From the NCBI GenBank assembly GCA_964475205.1, contig CAYYVQ010000012.1:1-63146 (forward strand): 63,146 nucleotides of DNA, written 5' to 3'. Positions 32,095 through 40,524 of this stretch are shown here, piece after piece. Under the pieces are notes generated by a model. It was not told where the DNA came from. It saw nothing but the letters and a program-made list of their open reading frames with translations, and ran no database searches. Position numbers and translations under genes: made by a program. The DNA is from CAYSRM01 sp964475205. Lineage in GTDB: Bacteria; Verrucomicrobiota; Kiritimatiellia; UBA8416; CAYSRM01. Every line of letters begins with the position of its first letter. Position 1 is the stretch's first letter.

Positions 32095-34308
32095 TTACAT
32101 ACGTAAAGAAGCGGAAATACCCACACTTCGGCCGGTGCCGTCGACGCCGCTGCCCGGCTCGCGGTATGTCTCGTCGCCAACGTTCTCTATGAAAAAGCTG
32201 ATTTCACGGTTTCCGTCGGAACTCCGCCACCCGCACACAAGGTCCAGTACACTGTATCCAGGCATGCTTCCGTCCGGATCGCCGGCAACTGTAAGGCGGA
32301 TATCATCGGCATCAGCATTGCCTGGATGGGTTGCAACATCGTCATAGTCGTCGTGCCACCTGAGCCGTGCAAGTCCCCACCAGTTTCGATTCTGCTCATA
32401 CTTGAGCCCGACACTGCCATATAACCGGTTGGCGCGTGATATGTTATCCTCGAAAATGCCGCCAGATTCGACGGGAATATCCCGGGTTGCATCCACGAGC
32501 GAAACAGAGCCGATCACGGCAAGACGCCGTGTTCCTCCTTTGCCTGGGCCGAAATCCAGCCCATAATCCCAGACCGACTCGACGCCATTGATATCCGCTC
32601 CTTCCACGTTTGTGAATTCCCCGCCGCCGGAGAAGTTGCGCTGAATAAGGTCTTCAATTTCGGTATTAAAAACCGTGACAGCAGCGTTGTTGCGGCCATC
32701 CTGCCATTTCCAGCCGCCTTCCCAGGTGTAGCTGATTTCGGGATCCAGGCCGGGATTCCCGTGCGCCGACACACCACTGGAGCCGCGGTCTACCGCGCCG
32801 TCCAGATTTTTCAGGTTCGGCGCCCGGAAACCCCTGGAAAAACCGGCAAACAACCTGTGGTTTGGCGTAATATCGAACATGCCCCTCATGCTCCCGGTAA
32901 TATCCGAGGCGTCGCCGTCCACGTCCCCAAACGACCACTCATGCCTGCTGTAGCGCGCACCGGCAAGCAAGCTCAACTGCCTGGTGAGGTTCCAGTTATC
33001 CTGGATAAAAAGTCCTAGTGTATCGTAGGAGCTGTCGTCGGATACCGAGGTTTTATTGGGCCAGTTCTCCCGCTGGTAAGGCTGAACCAGCGCCGTATCA
33101 ACAACACCGGCCGGCGAACGGAACTCCCTGTAGCTGTTGTCTGTGAATTCGTGTATCACTGTGCCGCCCCATGTAAGCTTGTGCTGCTTTTCGGCGCCAA
33201 GCATCGTAGTGGCCTGCACGTCTGTGCCGAAAGCGTTAAGCTTATCGTCGTATTCGCGGTGGCGAACGCGCTGGGACGGCAATCCGAAATCGCGAATGGA
33301 AGCCCGAAACTGTTCTTCCCCGAACTGATGCCACCATAGAGTCGTTTGCAGCCTGGAAACAAGACCGGCGCCCGTCTCCCAGGTGTCGCGCAAATGAACA
33401 AAGCTGAAATCCTGGGGATCAAAATATCGGAAAAGGCGGGAAGGATCTCCCGAGTTCTCCGCGTAACCACCGGGACGCGGCGCGTCGGTCTGGCGTGTGT
33501 GCCCGGCGTCCAGCTCCAGAAAATGATCCGGTATTCCCGAATATGCCAGGCGCAACCCGGCTTCAATCCCGTCGTAAGCGGTATTGGGAATTTCTTCGTA
33601 AGCTTCCAGGCGCGAACCGAATATGTGATCGCGGAAATCGTCTCCACCCACCCGGTCGTGAAAAACGCTCCCGCCAAATTCAAGCGAATAGGCCCAGTCG
33701 CGGACAACCCCGTCCAGCCCGGCGCTGATAGTTCCCCCGTTGCCCGAGTCCACTCTCGACGAAATCCAGGGCGATACCGGTGTCGACACGCCGCGGCCTG
33801 CCGGAGCCAGCCGGTAATCCAGCGCTCCTGTAAGCCCGTCTGAACCGTTTACAACCGAAGACGATCCCAGGATGGCATCAAGCGCATCCACGCTCATGCC
33901 TGGAACCAGCGCCGCGTATTGATTGGGCCCCGGACGCATCAGGGCATGGCTGAGGCGCACACCGTTAATCATCAGCAGAGTCTGCTCGCCGGTGAGTCCG
34001 CGGATATACGGACTGGCCTGGTTGGGAGCGGTGCGCTGAACAAAAACACCCGGTCCGTAATTTAAACGATCCAGTATCGTCCTGCCCACCCGTTCTTTCA
34101 GTTTCCCCTGCGTTGTGCGATAAAATGCGTAAGGCTGGTCAATCGGCTCACGGACCAGACGAGTACCCGTTACAATAACGCCCGGCACGGTTGTTTCGCC
34201 TGCCTCCTCTTCCGGTTCCTGAGCAACTGCAACAACAGCAGAAGCCATTGCCGCCATCGCGGACATGCCGGCAAAAAAAAGTTTCCGTTTGATAACCCTG
34301 GCAACCAT
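32095..34308 (-). CDS. TonB-dependent outer-membrane receptor
   Basis: A 737-residue receptor. A signal peptide (about 1-29) leads to a putative TonB box (TTVPGVIVTGTRL). The plug domain (about 45-160) has RTILDRLNYGPGVFVQRTAP, SPYIRGLTGEQTLLMINGVRL and SSSVVNGSDGLTGALDY, and a 22-strand-type barrel ends in FFIENVGDETYREPGSGVDGTGRSVGISASLRM with a terminal aromatic/basic pattern. It should import an iron complex, vitamin or glycan using ExbBD energy; the ligand is not deducible. GGGAGG lies before the ATG. It converges on the sigma/anti-sigma pair, with 39 bases between stops. Confidence 0.92.
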   Translation of the reverse strand: MVARVIKRKLFFAGMSAMAAMASAVVAVAQEPEEEAGETTVPGVIVTGTRLVREPIDQPYAFYRTTQGKLKERVGRTILDRLNYGPGVFVQRTAPNQASPYIRGLTGEQTLLMINGVRLSHALMRPGPNQYAALVPGMSVDALDAILGSSSVVNGSDGLTGALDYRLAPAGRGVSTPVSPWISSRVDSGNGGTISAGLDGVVRDWAYSLEFGGSVFHDRVGGDDFRDHIFGSRLEAYEEIPNTAYDGIEAGLRLAYSGIPDHFLELDAGHTRQTDAPRPGGYAENSGDPSRLFRYFDPQDFSFVHLRDTWETGAGLVSRLQTTLWWHQFGEEQFRASIRDFGLPSQRVRHREYDDKLNAFGTDVQATTMLGAEKQHKLTWGGTVIHEFTDNSYREFRSPAGVVDTALVQPYQRENWPNKTSVSDDSSYDTLGLFIQDNWNLTRQLSLLAGARYSRHEWSFGDVDGDASDITGSMRGMFDITPNHRLFAGFSRGFRAPNLKNLDGAVDRGSSGVSAHGNPGLDPEISYTWEGGWKWQDGRNNAAVTVFNTEIEDLIQRNFSGGGEFTNVEGADINGVESVWDYGLDFGPGKGGTRRLAVIGSVSLVDATRDIPVESGGIFEDNISRANRLYGSVGLKYEQNRNWWGLARLRWHDDYDDVATHPGNADADDIRLTVAGDPDGSMPGYSVLDLVCGWRSSDGNREISFFIENVGDETYREPGSGVDGTGRSVGISASLRM

Positions 34309-34856
34309 ACTTTCCTCCCTTTCTATTAGCTTGCGCCCGGAATCAGGCCGTTTTATAGAGCCTTATAATCGCCCCTGGCCGCCAAAAGGTTCAAATCATA
34401 TTCTGTTTTTCAGGTTCCATCCATCAGCCACTGTTCGGCAGCCTCCCGGGATGTAAAAACTCTGTAAGGCATCAGGCTTAGCTTTCTTCGCCCGAATCCT
34501 GCGCCCTGCACAAAAAACCGCCTGCAAGGCAGTCCGGCAGCGCTTTCAGGATTGGCTTAAACCGGTTAATCCATAAGACATATTCCCGAAGTAAGCACAA
34601 CAATAAGAAAAAACCGCCGCGGCACAAGCAAGAAAATATAGAAGTAACTGCCTGGTATTCAGGCGTCACACGGGAAAAATCATGAAGAAAAAATGCTGCC
34701 GCCGCAGAAGCGTCCGGGCAACATATATCCGCAAGTCAACCGGTTGGAGCATAATGAGTTGGGAAATCCGATCAGCTCAATTTGTGAGCAGATTTTTAGA
34801 ATTAACCGGTGCATTCCTGTTTGACTTTGGCATGCTCATCTGTTAAATTTTATGCT
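34309..34856. other. Divergent intergenic region with a possible SpoIIAA-like gene relic
   Basis: On the minus strand, roughly 34410-34472, a short frame reads MPYRVFTSREAAEQWLMDGT and stops. This resembles the last strand and helix of SpoIIAA-like (STAS-fold) proteins, but only about 20 residues follow an ATG, so it may be a relic. A plus-strand GCCACTG was considered as a cobalamin-box piece and rejected. Promoters for both flanking genes should lie here but are not obvious. Confidence 0.3.
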
Positions 34857-37691
34857 ATGTCTAGGTCAAAATATACACTTGCAGCAAATAAGCTTGCGGT
34901 CAGGCATTCTGAGTCTTCCCGCTTTTTGGCGTCAGGCTGCCTGACGGCCGTTTTGCTGGCATGTGTGTTTTTTATGAGCTCAACGGCGGCCAGGGCGCAG
35001 GATTCCCCCCGAGAAGTCAAGCAGAAGGCCCAACAGGCCTTGGCACAGGGGGCTTACGATGATGCCATTATTTATCTGGAACAGCTCCTCTCCTGGTTCG
35101 GGGACAGCAAGGATACACGGATACGCAGGGAAATGGCCACTGTCAGGTTCAACCTGGGGTTGTGTTATTTCCTTATAGGCCAGTTTGAAAAATCCGATGA
35201 TGCCTTCAATGATTACCTGAAAAACCACTCCCACGGCCCCAAGGTGATAGAGGCTTCGGTTTACATAGCTGACGGTCTTCGTTTCAGAAGTAAGTTCTCA
35301 AAGGCTTTAAAGGATTATGAAAAAATCAGGAAAATATATGAGAACAAACTCAGCCTGGACTGGCAGGCGGACATACTCGGTTCGATGGTGCGGTGCCATC
35401 TGGCTGAAGACAACTGGGAAGATGCGATACCTTTATTAAATGAGTTGTATCGCGTTTCGCCCGACGTGTTGCGGTCGAGCTGGGCTGCTACACTTCTTAC
35501 CATTGCCTACCTCAAGGAAATGGACCTGGAAAAAGTATACAAACTTGTCCCCTATCTGCTGCAACCGAATTCTTTTGCTTCATGGAGCGTGGCTTACAAC
35601 GTGGCTGCACTGGAAGCAGCAGATATGCTGTTTGCTGAAGAAAGATACAGGGACGCGTTATGGGTTTACCGTTTGATATATCCGCATGATATGCTCGCCG
35701 TGCGAAGCATGCAGTACCTGGAGCATCTTAACCGCCGCGGCGAAATACTGAAGCGATCCCAGGGCAAGTATCGCGAGTTAATGCGCAACCAAGAATTGAC
35801 CGGGGAAATTGAGACCGAAATTGAAGCTCTTGATTCTATAGACAACTATGATATAGAACTTTTCTTCCGGATCGCGCGCAGCTACATGGAGACCAGGCGT
35901 TATCGAGAAGCAAGAGAGCTTTTCATTTACCTGTACCAGGAAGCGGATGACCAGCAATCAGAAGAAGCTCTTTTCCTTGCTTTCCACTGTTCAACACAAA
36001 TTCGGCCATGGGACAGGGCTTTTGAACTCGGCAAACAGTATCTTAAGGAATTTCCCGCCGGGGAATATTATGACGACGTGAGCCTGACGGTTGGCCAGAT
36101 GTACGCACAGCTTCAAAACTGGCCGGAAGTTATCAGGCACCTGACCAAGGTATTGCAGCAACGCCCGAAACACCAGGCCGGAGCCGAGTGCATGTTTCTT
36201 ATCGGGTACGCCTCCTTCATGGAGGAGAAGTTCGCAGACGCAGTCGAATGGCTCGAACGGATGAACAAAAAATATCCGGGCAACGAAAGAACAGAGGAAG
36301 GCACTTACTGGATCGGTATGTCATATCTGTTCGACAAGAAATACGAAGAAGCATACCCGGTATTCAACCACTATATCGCAGACTACCCTGGTTCGACTTA
36401 TATTGAGGATGCCACATTCCGGCGCGCTGTCTGCGATTACGGATTGAGCCGGTTTGAAAAAGCTGAAAAGAAACTTCTTTCATTTGTTTCGGCATATCCT
36501 GAAAGCATTCTTGCCGGGGAGGCTTACATGATGCTTGGCGATATTTCCGGAACTTATGGAGACATCAAGAACGCCGTGCAGCGTTTTCAGCGGGCAATGG
36601 ATTATAAGGATCTGAATATCGAACTTTATAACTATTGCGCTTTCCATGCCGCGGAAATGATGAATGACGACAATGATTACGAGAAAATGATCAGTCATTT
36701 CAAAAGGTATATCCGCAGGAACCGGGAAGGTTCTAACATTCCGATGGCTATCTACTGGATCGGCAGGGCCCTCTGGCAGACCGGAGAAAAGAAAGGCGCT
36801 TTAAAATACTATGAGCAAAGCATCGTCAAATACGGCAAAGACAGGATGCAGCTTGGCATAGATATGATCCTTGAAGAATGGATCGGCAAGACCAAGGGCG
36901 TCGACAGAAAAACTCAGCTCGAGGCATGGAAAAGTATCGGCACAATCATGCAGGAAAACAAGGGAGAAGAAGAACGGCCTTTGCGTCTGCGCCTCATCCG
37001 GGCTTACCTTTACAAGCCCAACCTGAAGGAACAGGAAAAGAAAATGCTTCTGGATAATCTGCTCAAAGAGGAAAATCTGGAATATGCGTCGGCTGCAGTT
37101 CTGGAGCTTATGGCCGATGAAGCCGCCCGGCTGGGCATGAACGAACTGGCCGTCAAGGCGTCCGCGAAACTCATAGACGACTTCACCGAGACCGACTATG
37201 CGCTGACCGCCAGAATGACTCTGGCCAAATGGGCAATAGAAGAGAAAAAGTTTGACGTTGCAATCAAGCACCTGGGAGTTATACGCGAGGTTTTTGCATC
37301 CAGTTCTGAAGCCGGCCAGGCGCTCGTGATGCTGGGCAATCTTTACATAGATAAAAGGGATTACAAGAAAGCCGAGGAATGTTTCAAAGACGTGCTGAGC
37401 GTGAGAGAGTGGAAAGGCCCTCTCTTCCCCGCGGCTCTTTACGGAAGGGGCGAAGCCGCGCGCAAACAGAATCAGTACGAACGCGCATGTGCCTACTACG
37501 AAAGAATATATCTGCTTTATTCGCATTATACCCAGTGGACGGCCAAGGCTTACCTTCAGCGGGCAAAGTGTCTTGGACGCTTATACAAGCAGGAAAAGGC
37601 AAAAGAGACATTGACGCAAATGCTTTCAGTTTCCGATCTGGCAAATACTCCCGAAGGAGAAGAGGCCAGGAAATTATTGAGGAGCTTATGA
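34857..37691 (+). CDS. Large secreted TPR-repeat protein
   Basis: A 944-residue protein. I choose the ATG at 34857 because the following basic stretch and hydrophobic segment (LASGCLTAVLLACVFFMSSTAARA, about residues 24-47) form a signal peptide; an upstream ATG at 34809 is less likely. The rest is a chain of tetratricopeptide-like helical pairs, for example AQGAYDDAIIYLEQLLSWF, GLCYFLIGQFEKSDDAFNDYL, ARSYMETRRYREARELFIYLYQEA and GEAARKQNQYERACAYYERIYLL. It is probably a periplasmic protein-interaction scaffold, like the TPR proteins accompanying Tol-Pal-type or gliding systems. Its TGA overlaps the next ATG (ATGA), so it heads a tightly coupled operon with exbB, exbD and the VWA gene. Confidence 0.85.
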   Translation: MSRSKYTLAANKLAVRHSESSRFLASGCLTAVLLACVFFMSSTAARAQDSPREVKQKAQQALAQGAYDDAIIYLEQLLSWFGDSKDTRIRREMATVRFNLGLCYFLIGQFEKSDDAFNDYLKNHSHGPKVIEASVYIADGLRFRSKFSKALKDYEKIRKIYENKLSLDWQADILGSMVRCHLAEDNWEDAIPLLNELYRVSPDVLRSSWAATLLTIAYLKEMDLEKVYKLVPYLLQPNSFASWSVAYNVAALEAADMLFAEERYRDALWVYRLIYPHDMLAVRSMQYLEHLNRRGEILKRSQGKYRELMRNQELTGEIETEIEALDSIDNYDIELFFRIARSYMETRRYREARELFIYLYQEADDQQSEEALFLAFHCSTQIRPWDRAFELGKQYLKEFPAGEYYDDVSLTVGQMYAQLQNWPEVIRHLTKVLQQRPKHQAGAECMFLIGYASFMEEKFADAVEWLERMNKKYPGNERTEEGTYWIGMSYLFDKKYEEAYPVFNHYIADYPGSTYIEDATFRRAVCDYGLSRFEKAEKKLLSFVSAYPESILAGEAYMMLGDISGTYGDIKNAVQRFQRAMDYKDLNIELYNYCAFHAAEMMNDDNDYEKMISHFKRYIRRNREGSNIPMAIYWIGRALWQTGEKKGALKYYEQSIVKYGKDRMQLGIDMILEEWIGKTKGVDRKTQLEAWKSIGTIMQENKGEEERPLRLRLIRAYLYKPNLKEQEKKMLLDNLLKEENLEYASAAVLELMADEAARLGMNELAVKASAKLIDDFTETDYALTARMTLAKWAIEEKKFDVAIKHLGVIREVFASSSEAGQALVMLGNLYIDKRDYKKAEECFKDVLSVREWKGPLFPAALYGRGEAARKQNQYERACAYYERIYLLYSHYTQWTAKAYLQRAKCLGRLYKQEKAKETLTQMLSVSDLANTPEGEEARKLLRSL

Positions 37692-38752
37692 AAAACGGAG
37701 CGAAAAACAAAAAAACCTTGCCATGCGTTAAAACGCTGCCTGCATTCTTTGGCGCTCTCGCGTTAACAGGCGCTCTTTGGGCGCATGCCGCGGATAATGC
37801 CTCGGGGGAAGCCAGGGCAAGGATCGTAACCGAAAATACGGACGACAACGTCGTCCTTACCGGCAGGGACGGCCCCGTGCTTAAATATAGGAAAGCCGGC
37901 TCGTCCAGCAGTAAAGACAAGGTTAATATAAATGATATTAAGTTTGCCAATTTCAAACTTGATTTCGACATCTCAAAAATAAACAAGGCCGTGTGGTCCA
38001 GGGAGTGGGGCCGGGCCGCGAAACTGATTGTCCCGCAACTCCTGCCTGTGCTTGATTACCTGGACATACCAAACAACAACGCTGCTGATGCTGCATTCAG
38101 CGCCGGCAATTACCTGTTGAAAAGCGGGATCAAGTTGTCCGGATGCGGCCTTTCCGAAGAAGCCCGCAACAAGGGCATGGACCAGTTCAAGAGAGCAAAA
38201 TTTGTATACGATGCTGTTGCCAAAGCCGATTGGTATGCCAGTTCAGAGCCTGCCGCAATGAAGGCGGTGCTGTGTCTTGTTTATATGGGCCGGACCGATG
38301 ACGCCAGGGAAAGCCTCGAAAGGGTGCGCGAACCCATGCATTGGGATGCCGCATACGGGCTGTACTGGCTGACGCTTGCGCACCTTGAATTTGCCGACGC
38401 CGAATATCCAACTGCTCTGAAAAATGTAATACAGTCGCTTGCTTTTGAAACAAAAGATATGGATGTGTTTCCCAACGCCCTTGCCCTCTCGGCCAGGTGC
38501 TACGAGGAAACACTCGACTGGCACAGGGCACGGGATGTATACTATGAAGTTGCCCGCCTGTTTGACGGCACTGAGTGGAAAAGGTTTGCCATCCGACGGC
38601 TCAAGGCCGTTCTTCCGCAGGCCAAGGCCACGGAAGAGGCAGCCAGGGTTGAAAAAGTGTTTTTCGGAACAGAAGAAGACATGAACACAAAAGTTGAAGA
38701 GTACTTGAAATCCCTTGAAGACGGGGAAGAGAATAAGGAGACCGGGGAATGA
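37688..38752 (+). CDS. Secreted TPR-like protein of unknown function
   Basis: A 354-residue protein. The ATG at 37688 overlaps the TPR gene's stop and is preceded by GAGGAG. A signal peptide ends near residue 35 (FFGALALTGALWAHAADN). A strand-rich N-terminal part follows (ARIVTENTDDNVVLTGRDGPVLKYRKAG), then helical repeats resembling TPRs (AVLCLVYMGRTDDARESLERVREPMHW, ALSARCYEETLDWHRARDVYYEVARLF) and an acidic tail. I do not recognise the family. ATGA overlap with exbB ties it to the envelope complex, where it may be a second periplasmic adaptor. Confidence 0.7.
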   Translation: MKNGAKNKKTLPCVKTLPAFFGALALTGALWAHAADNASGEARARIVTENTDDNVVLTGRDGPVLKYRKAGSSSSKDKVNINDIKFANFKLDFDISKINKAVWSREWGRAAKLIVPQLLPVLDYLDIPNNNAADAAFSAGNYLLKSGIKLSGCGLSEEARNKGMDQFKRAKFVYDAVAKADWYASSEPAAMKAVLCLVYMGRTDDARESLERVREPMHWDAAYGLYWLTLAHLEFADAEYPTALKNVIQSLAFETKDMDVFPNALALSARCYEETLDWHRARDVYYEVARLFDGTEWKRFAIRRLKAVLPQAKATEEAARVEKVFFGTEEDMNTKVEEYLKSLEDGEENKETGE

Positions 38753-39615
38753 TAAGGCACATTAAATGGTTCGTAATTATGGTTGCAGTATTGGCGGTTA
38801 TGGGCGTGTGGTCCAATTCAGTCGCACAGGAAGCCGCGGAGGAAACTGCGGGGGCACAGGTTCAAAACGCAGCCGCGGAAGGCGAGACTGTGACACAGGA
38901 GAAACAAAAGGGCGGGGGCGCCACATTCTGGCAGCTTGTCAAGCAGGGCGGTTTGATAATGTTCCCGCTGGGTTTGCTTTCCGTAGGCGCTATCGGTTTG
39001 GTCGTTTATGGATTCATGGTGTCTCAAACAGGCAAAATGCTGCGCCCGGAGCTTGTTCCATCGCTCCAGGAAGAACTGGGAAAAATCAACCTTGAAGGCG
39101 CGCGCCAGATCTGTAATTCAAATCCCAGCCTGCTTACCAACACGCTCAATGCAGGATTGGACAGAATAAAAGAGGACGTTCTTGACATAAACAGCATGGA
39201 AAAGGCAATGGAAGAGGCCAGTGTGCAGGAAACCACCGACGGCCTTAAACCCATAAACTACCTTTCTATTATTGCGCAGGTAGCGCCTATGCTCGGTCTC
39301 CTGGGAACAGTAAGCGGTATGATTAAAGCCTTTCAGAAGATCGGCGAAGGCGGCATGGGCGATCCGGAATTGCTGGCCGGAAACATCGGCGAAGCTATGG
39401 TGACCACCGCAACCGGCCTGATTGTTGGTATCCCCACGATGTTCTTCTACTTCTACCTGAAGACAAAATATAACTCGAATGTTTCCCAGTTATCGCGTAT
39501 ACTTGGTAATCTTTCGCACCACCTTGTAACCGCCGTTAGAAGGGGCGATAATGAAACCCCGGCCGATGGACCCGCGGAGAACACAACAGAAGCAACTGCG
39601 GAAAGCACGGCTTAA
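38749..39615 (+). CDS. exbB: MotA/TolQ/ExbB proton channel family protein
   Basis: A 288-residue inner-membrane protein with a cleavable-looking signal (1-26), an acidic periplasmic stretch, a first channel helix (about 66-90), a long cytosolic loop, and two helices holding the TolQ/ExbB signature (INYLSIIAQVAPMLGLLGTVSGMIKAF and LLAGNIGEAMVTTATGLIVGIPTMFFY). It uses the proton gradient with ExbD to drive an envelope machine. The N-terminal signal and linker make it longer than E. coli ExbB (244). It is coupled by ATGA overlap to the gene before it; two exbD genes follow. Confidence 0.95.
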   Translation: MIRHIKWFVIMVAVLAVMGVWSNSVAQEAAEETAGAQVQNAAAEGETVTQEKQKGGGATFWQLVKQGGLIMFPLGLLSVGAIGLVVYGFMVSQTGKMLRPELVPSLQEELGKINLEGARQICNSNPSLLTNTLNAGLDRIKEDVLDINSMEKAMEEASVQETTDGLKPINYLSIIAQVAPMLGLLGTVSGMIKAFQKIGEGGMGDPELLAGNIGEAMVTTATGLIVGIPTMFFYFYLKTKYNSNVSQLSRILGNLSHHLVTAVRRGDNETPADGPAENTTEATAESTA

Positions 39616-39651
39616 GTGACGGAAAAAGCCCGAAGAATGGAATCCTGACAA

Positions 39652-40086
39652 GTGAAAATTGAAATTCCAGAAGAAGACGCGAAATTTTCCATGGCGCCAA
39701 TGATCGACATGGTGTTTCTTCTGTTGGTTTTCTTCATGATAGCCTCGAAATTGAGTCAGCAGCAAAGGGTGGAGATGGAGATTCCAACCGCGTCAAAAGC
39801 TGTAGTGCCGGAAAAACGGCACAATCGGTGGACCGTCAATATCCTGCAGGACGGAAGTTTATACAGCGGAGAAAGCGAAACAAGTATGGACAACCTGATT
39901 ACACAGGTCAAAGACAGCCTGAAACAAAATCCCAATCTCCAGGTATATCTTCGCGCCGATGCAAGGTGCGAGCACCGAGAAGTTAAAAAGGTCATGAATT
40001 CGATGGCGGAAATAGGCATAGACAACTTCATTTTCGGAGTCTATGTGCCTACTGAATCCAAAAAATCGGCAGGAGCTGCGCAATGA
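39652..40086 (+). CDS. exbD: ExbD/TolR family protein, first copy
   Basis: A 144-residue protein with a short cytosolic N-terminus, one membrane helix carrying the essential Asp (APMIDMVFLLLVFFMIAS), and a periplasmic ExbD/TolR domain ending in LRADARCEHREVKKVMNSMAEIGIDNF. It starts at a GTG with no strong ribosome binding site. Its stop overlaps the ATG of the second exbD by four bases. The two copies differ clearly outside the helix, so they are probably not interchangeable. Confidence 0.94.
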   Translation: MKIEIPEEDAKFSMAPMIDMVFLLLVFFMIASKLSQQQRVEMEIPTASKAVVPEKRHNRWTVNILQDGSLYSGESETSMDNLITQVKDSLKQNPNLQVYLRADARCEHREVKKVMNSMAEIGIDNFIFGVYVPTESKKSAGAAQ

Positions 40087-40520
40087 AAGTAAATATACCA
40101 AGAATGGACGACCCGGATCTGGATGTTGCGCCCCTGATCGACATGGTGTTTCTGTTGCTGGTTTATTTCATGGTTACCGCAAGCCTGGTCAAGTCCGAAG
40201 GCGACCTGGGAATCAAATTGCCGGGCATGCTGCAACAGGCAACCACTGTGGATATGCCCGATGAGCAGATAATTGAAATAACCGGCACGGGACGGATTTT
40301 TCTGAACAGCAGTGAATATGATTCGGCCGCTTCACAGGATCTGCCGGAACTGTCTTCTCTCCTTGTTAATTACAAGGCCGCTTCCGAAGCTAATAAAAGC
40401 AAGGCAATGATTACCATTGCTGCTGACGATGATGTCACGCATCAGCGAGTTATTGATGTGATGAACGCTTGCGCTGCGGCGGGCATTAAGAATGTAACAT
40501 TCTCTGCTTCAACGGGGTGA
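40083..40520 (+). CDS. exbD: ExbD/TolR family protein, second copy
   Basis: A 145-residue paralogue of the preceding gene. The membrane helix holds the channel Asp (APLIDMVFLLLVYFMVTA) and the periplasmic domain ends ITIAADDDVTHQRVIDVMNACAAAGIKNVTFSAS. It begins within the stop of the first exbD and ends five bases before the VWA gene. ExbB5-ExbD2 stoichiometry could accommodate a heterodimer of the two copies; this is inference. Confidence 0.94.
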   Translation: MKVNIPRMDDPDLDVAPLIDMVFLLLVYFMVTASLVKSEGDLGIKLPGMLQQATTVDMPDEQIIEITGTGRIFLNSSEYDSAASQDLPELSSLLVNYKAASEANKSKAMITIAADDDVTHQRVIDVMNACAAAGIKNVTFSASTG

Positions 40521-40524
40521 GATT

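Noticed and set aside
34386..34400. tRNA T-arm-like GGTTCAAATC
   Set aside because: The flanking bases do not pair as a T stem and no acceptor or anticodon arm follows or precedes.
34309..34560. Possible cobalamin riboswitch before the TonB-dependent receptor
   Set aside because: GCCACTG occurs on the plus strand only, opposite to the receptor transcript, and the other conserved elements of the riboswitch are not recognisable.
34809..34856. Upstream start for the large TPR protein
   Set aside because: The extra 16 residues would precede an otherwise well-formed signal peptide, and the ATG at 34857 fits better.
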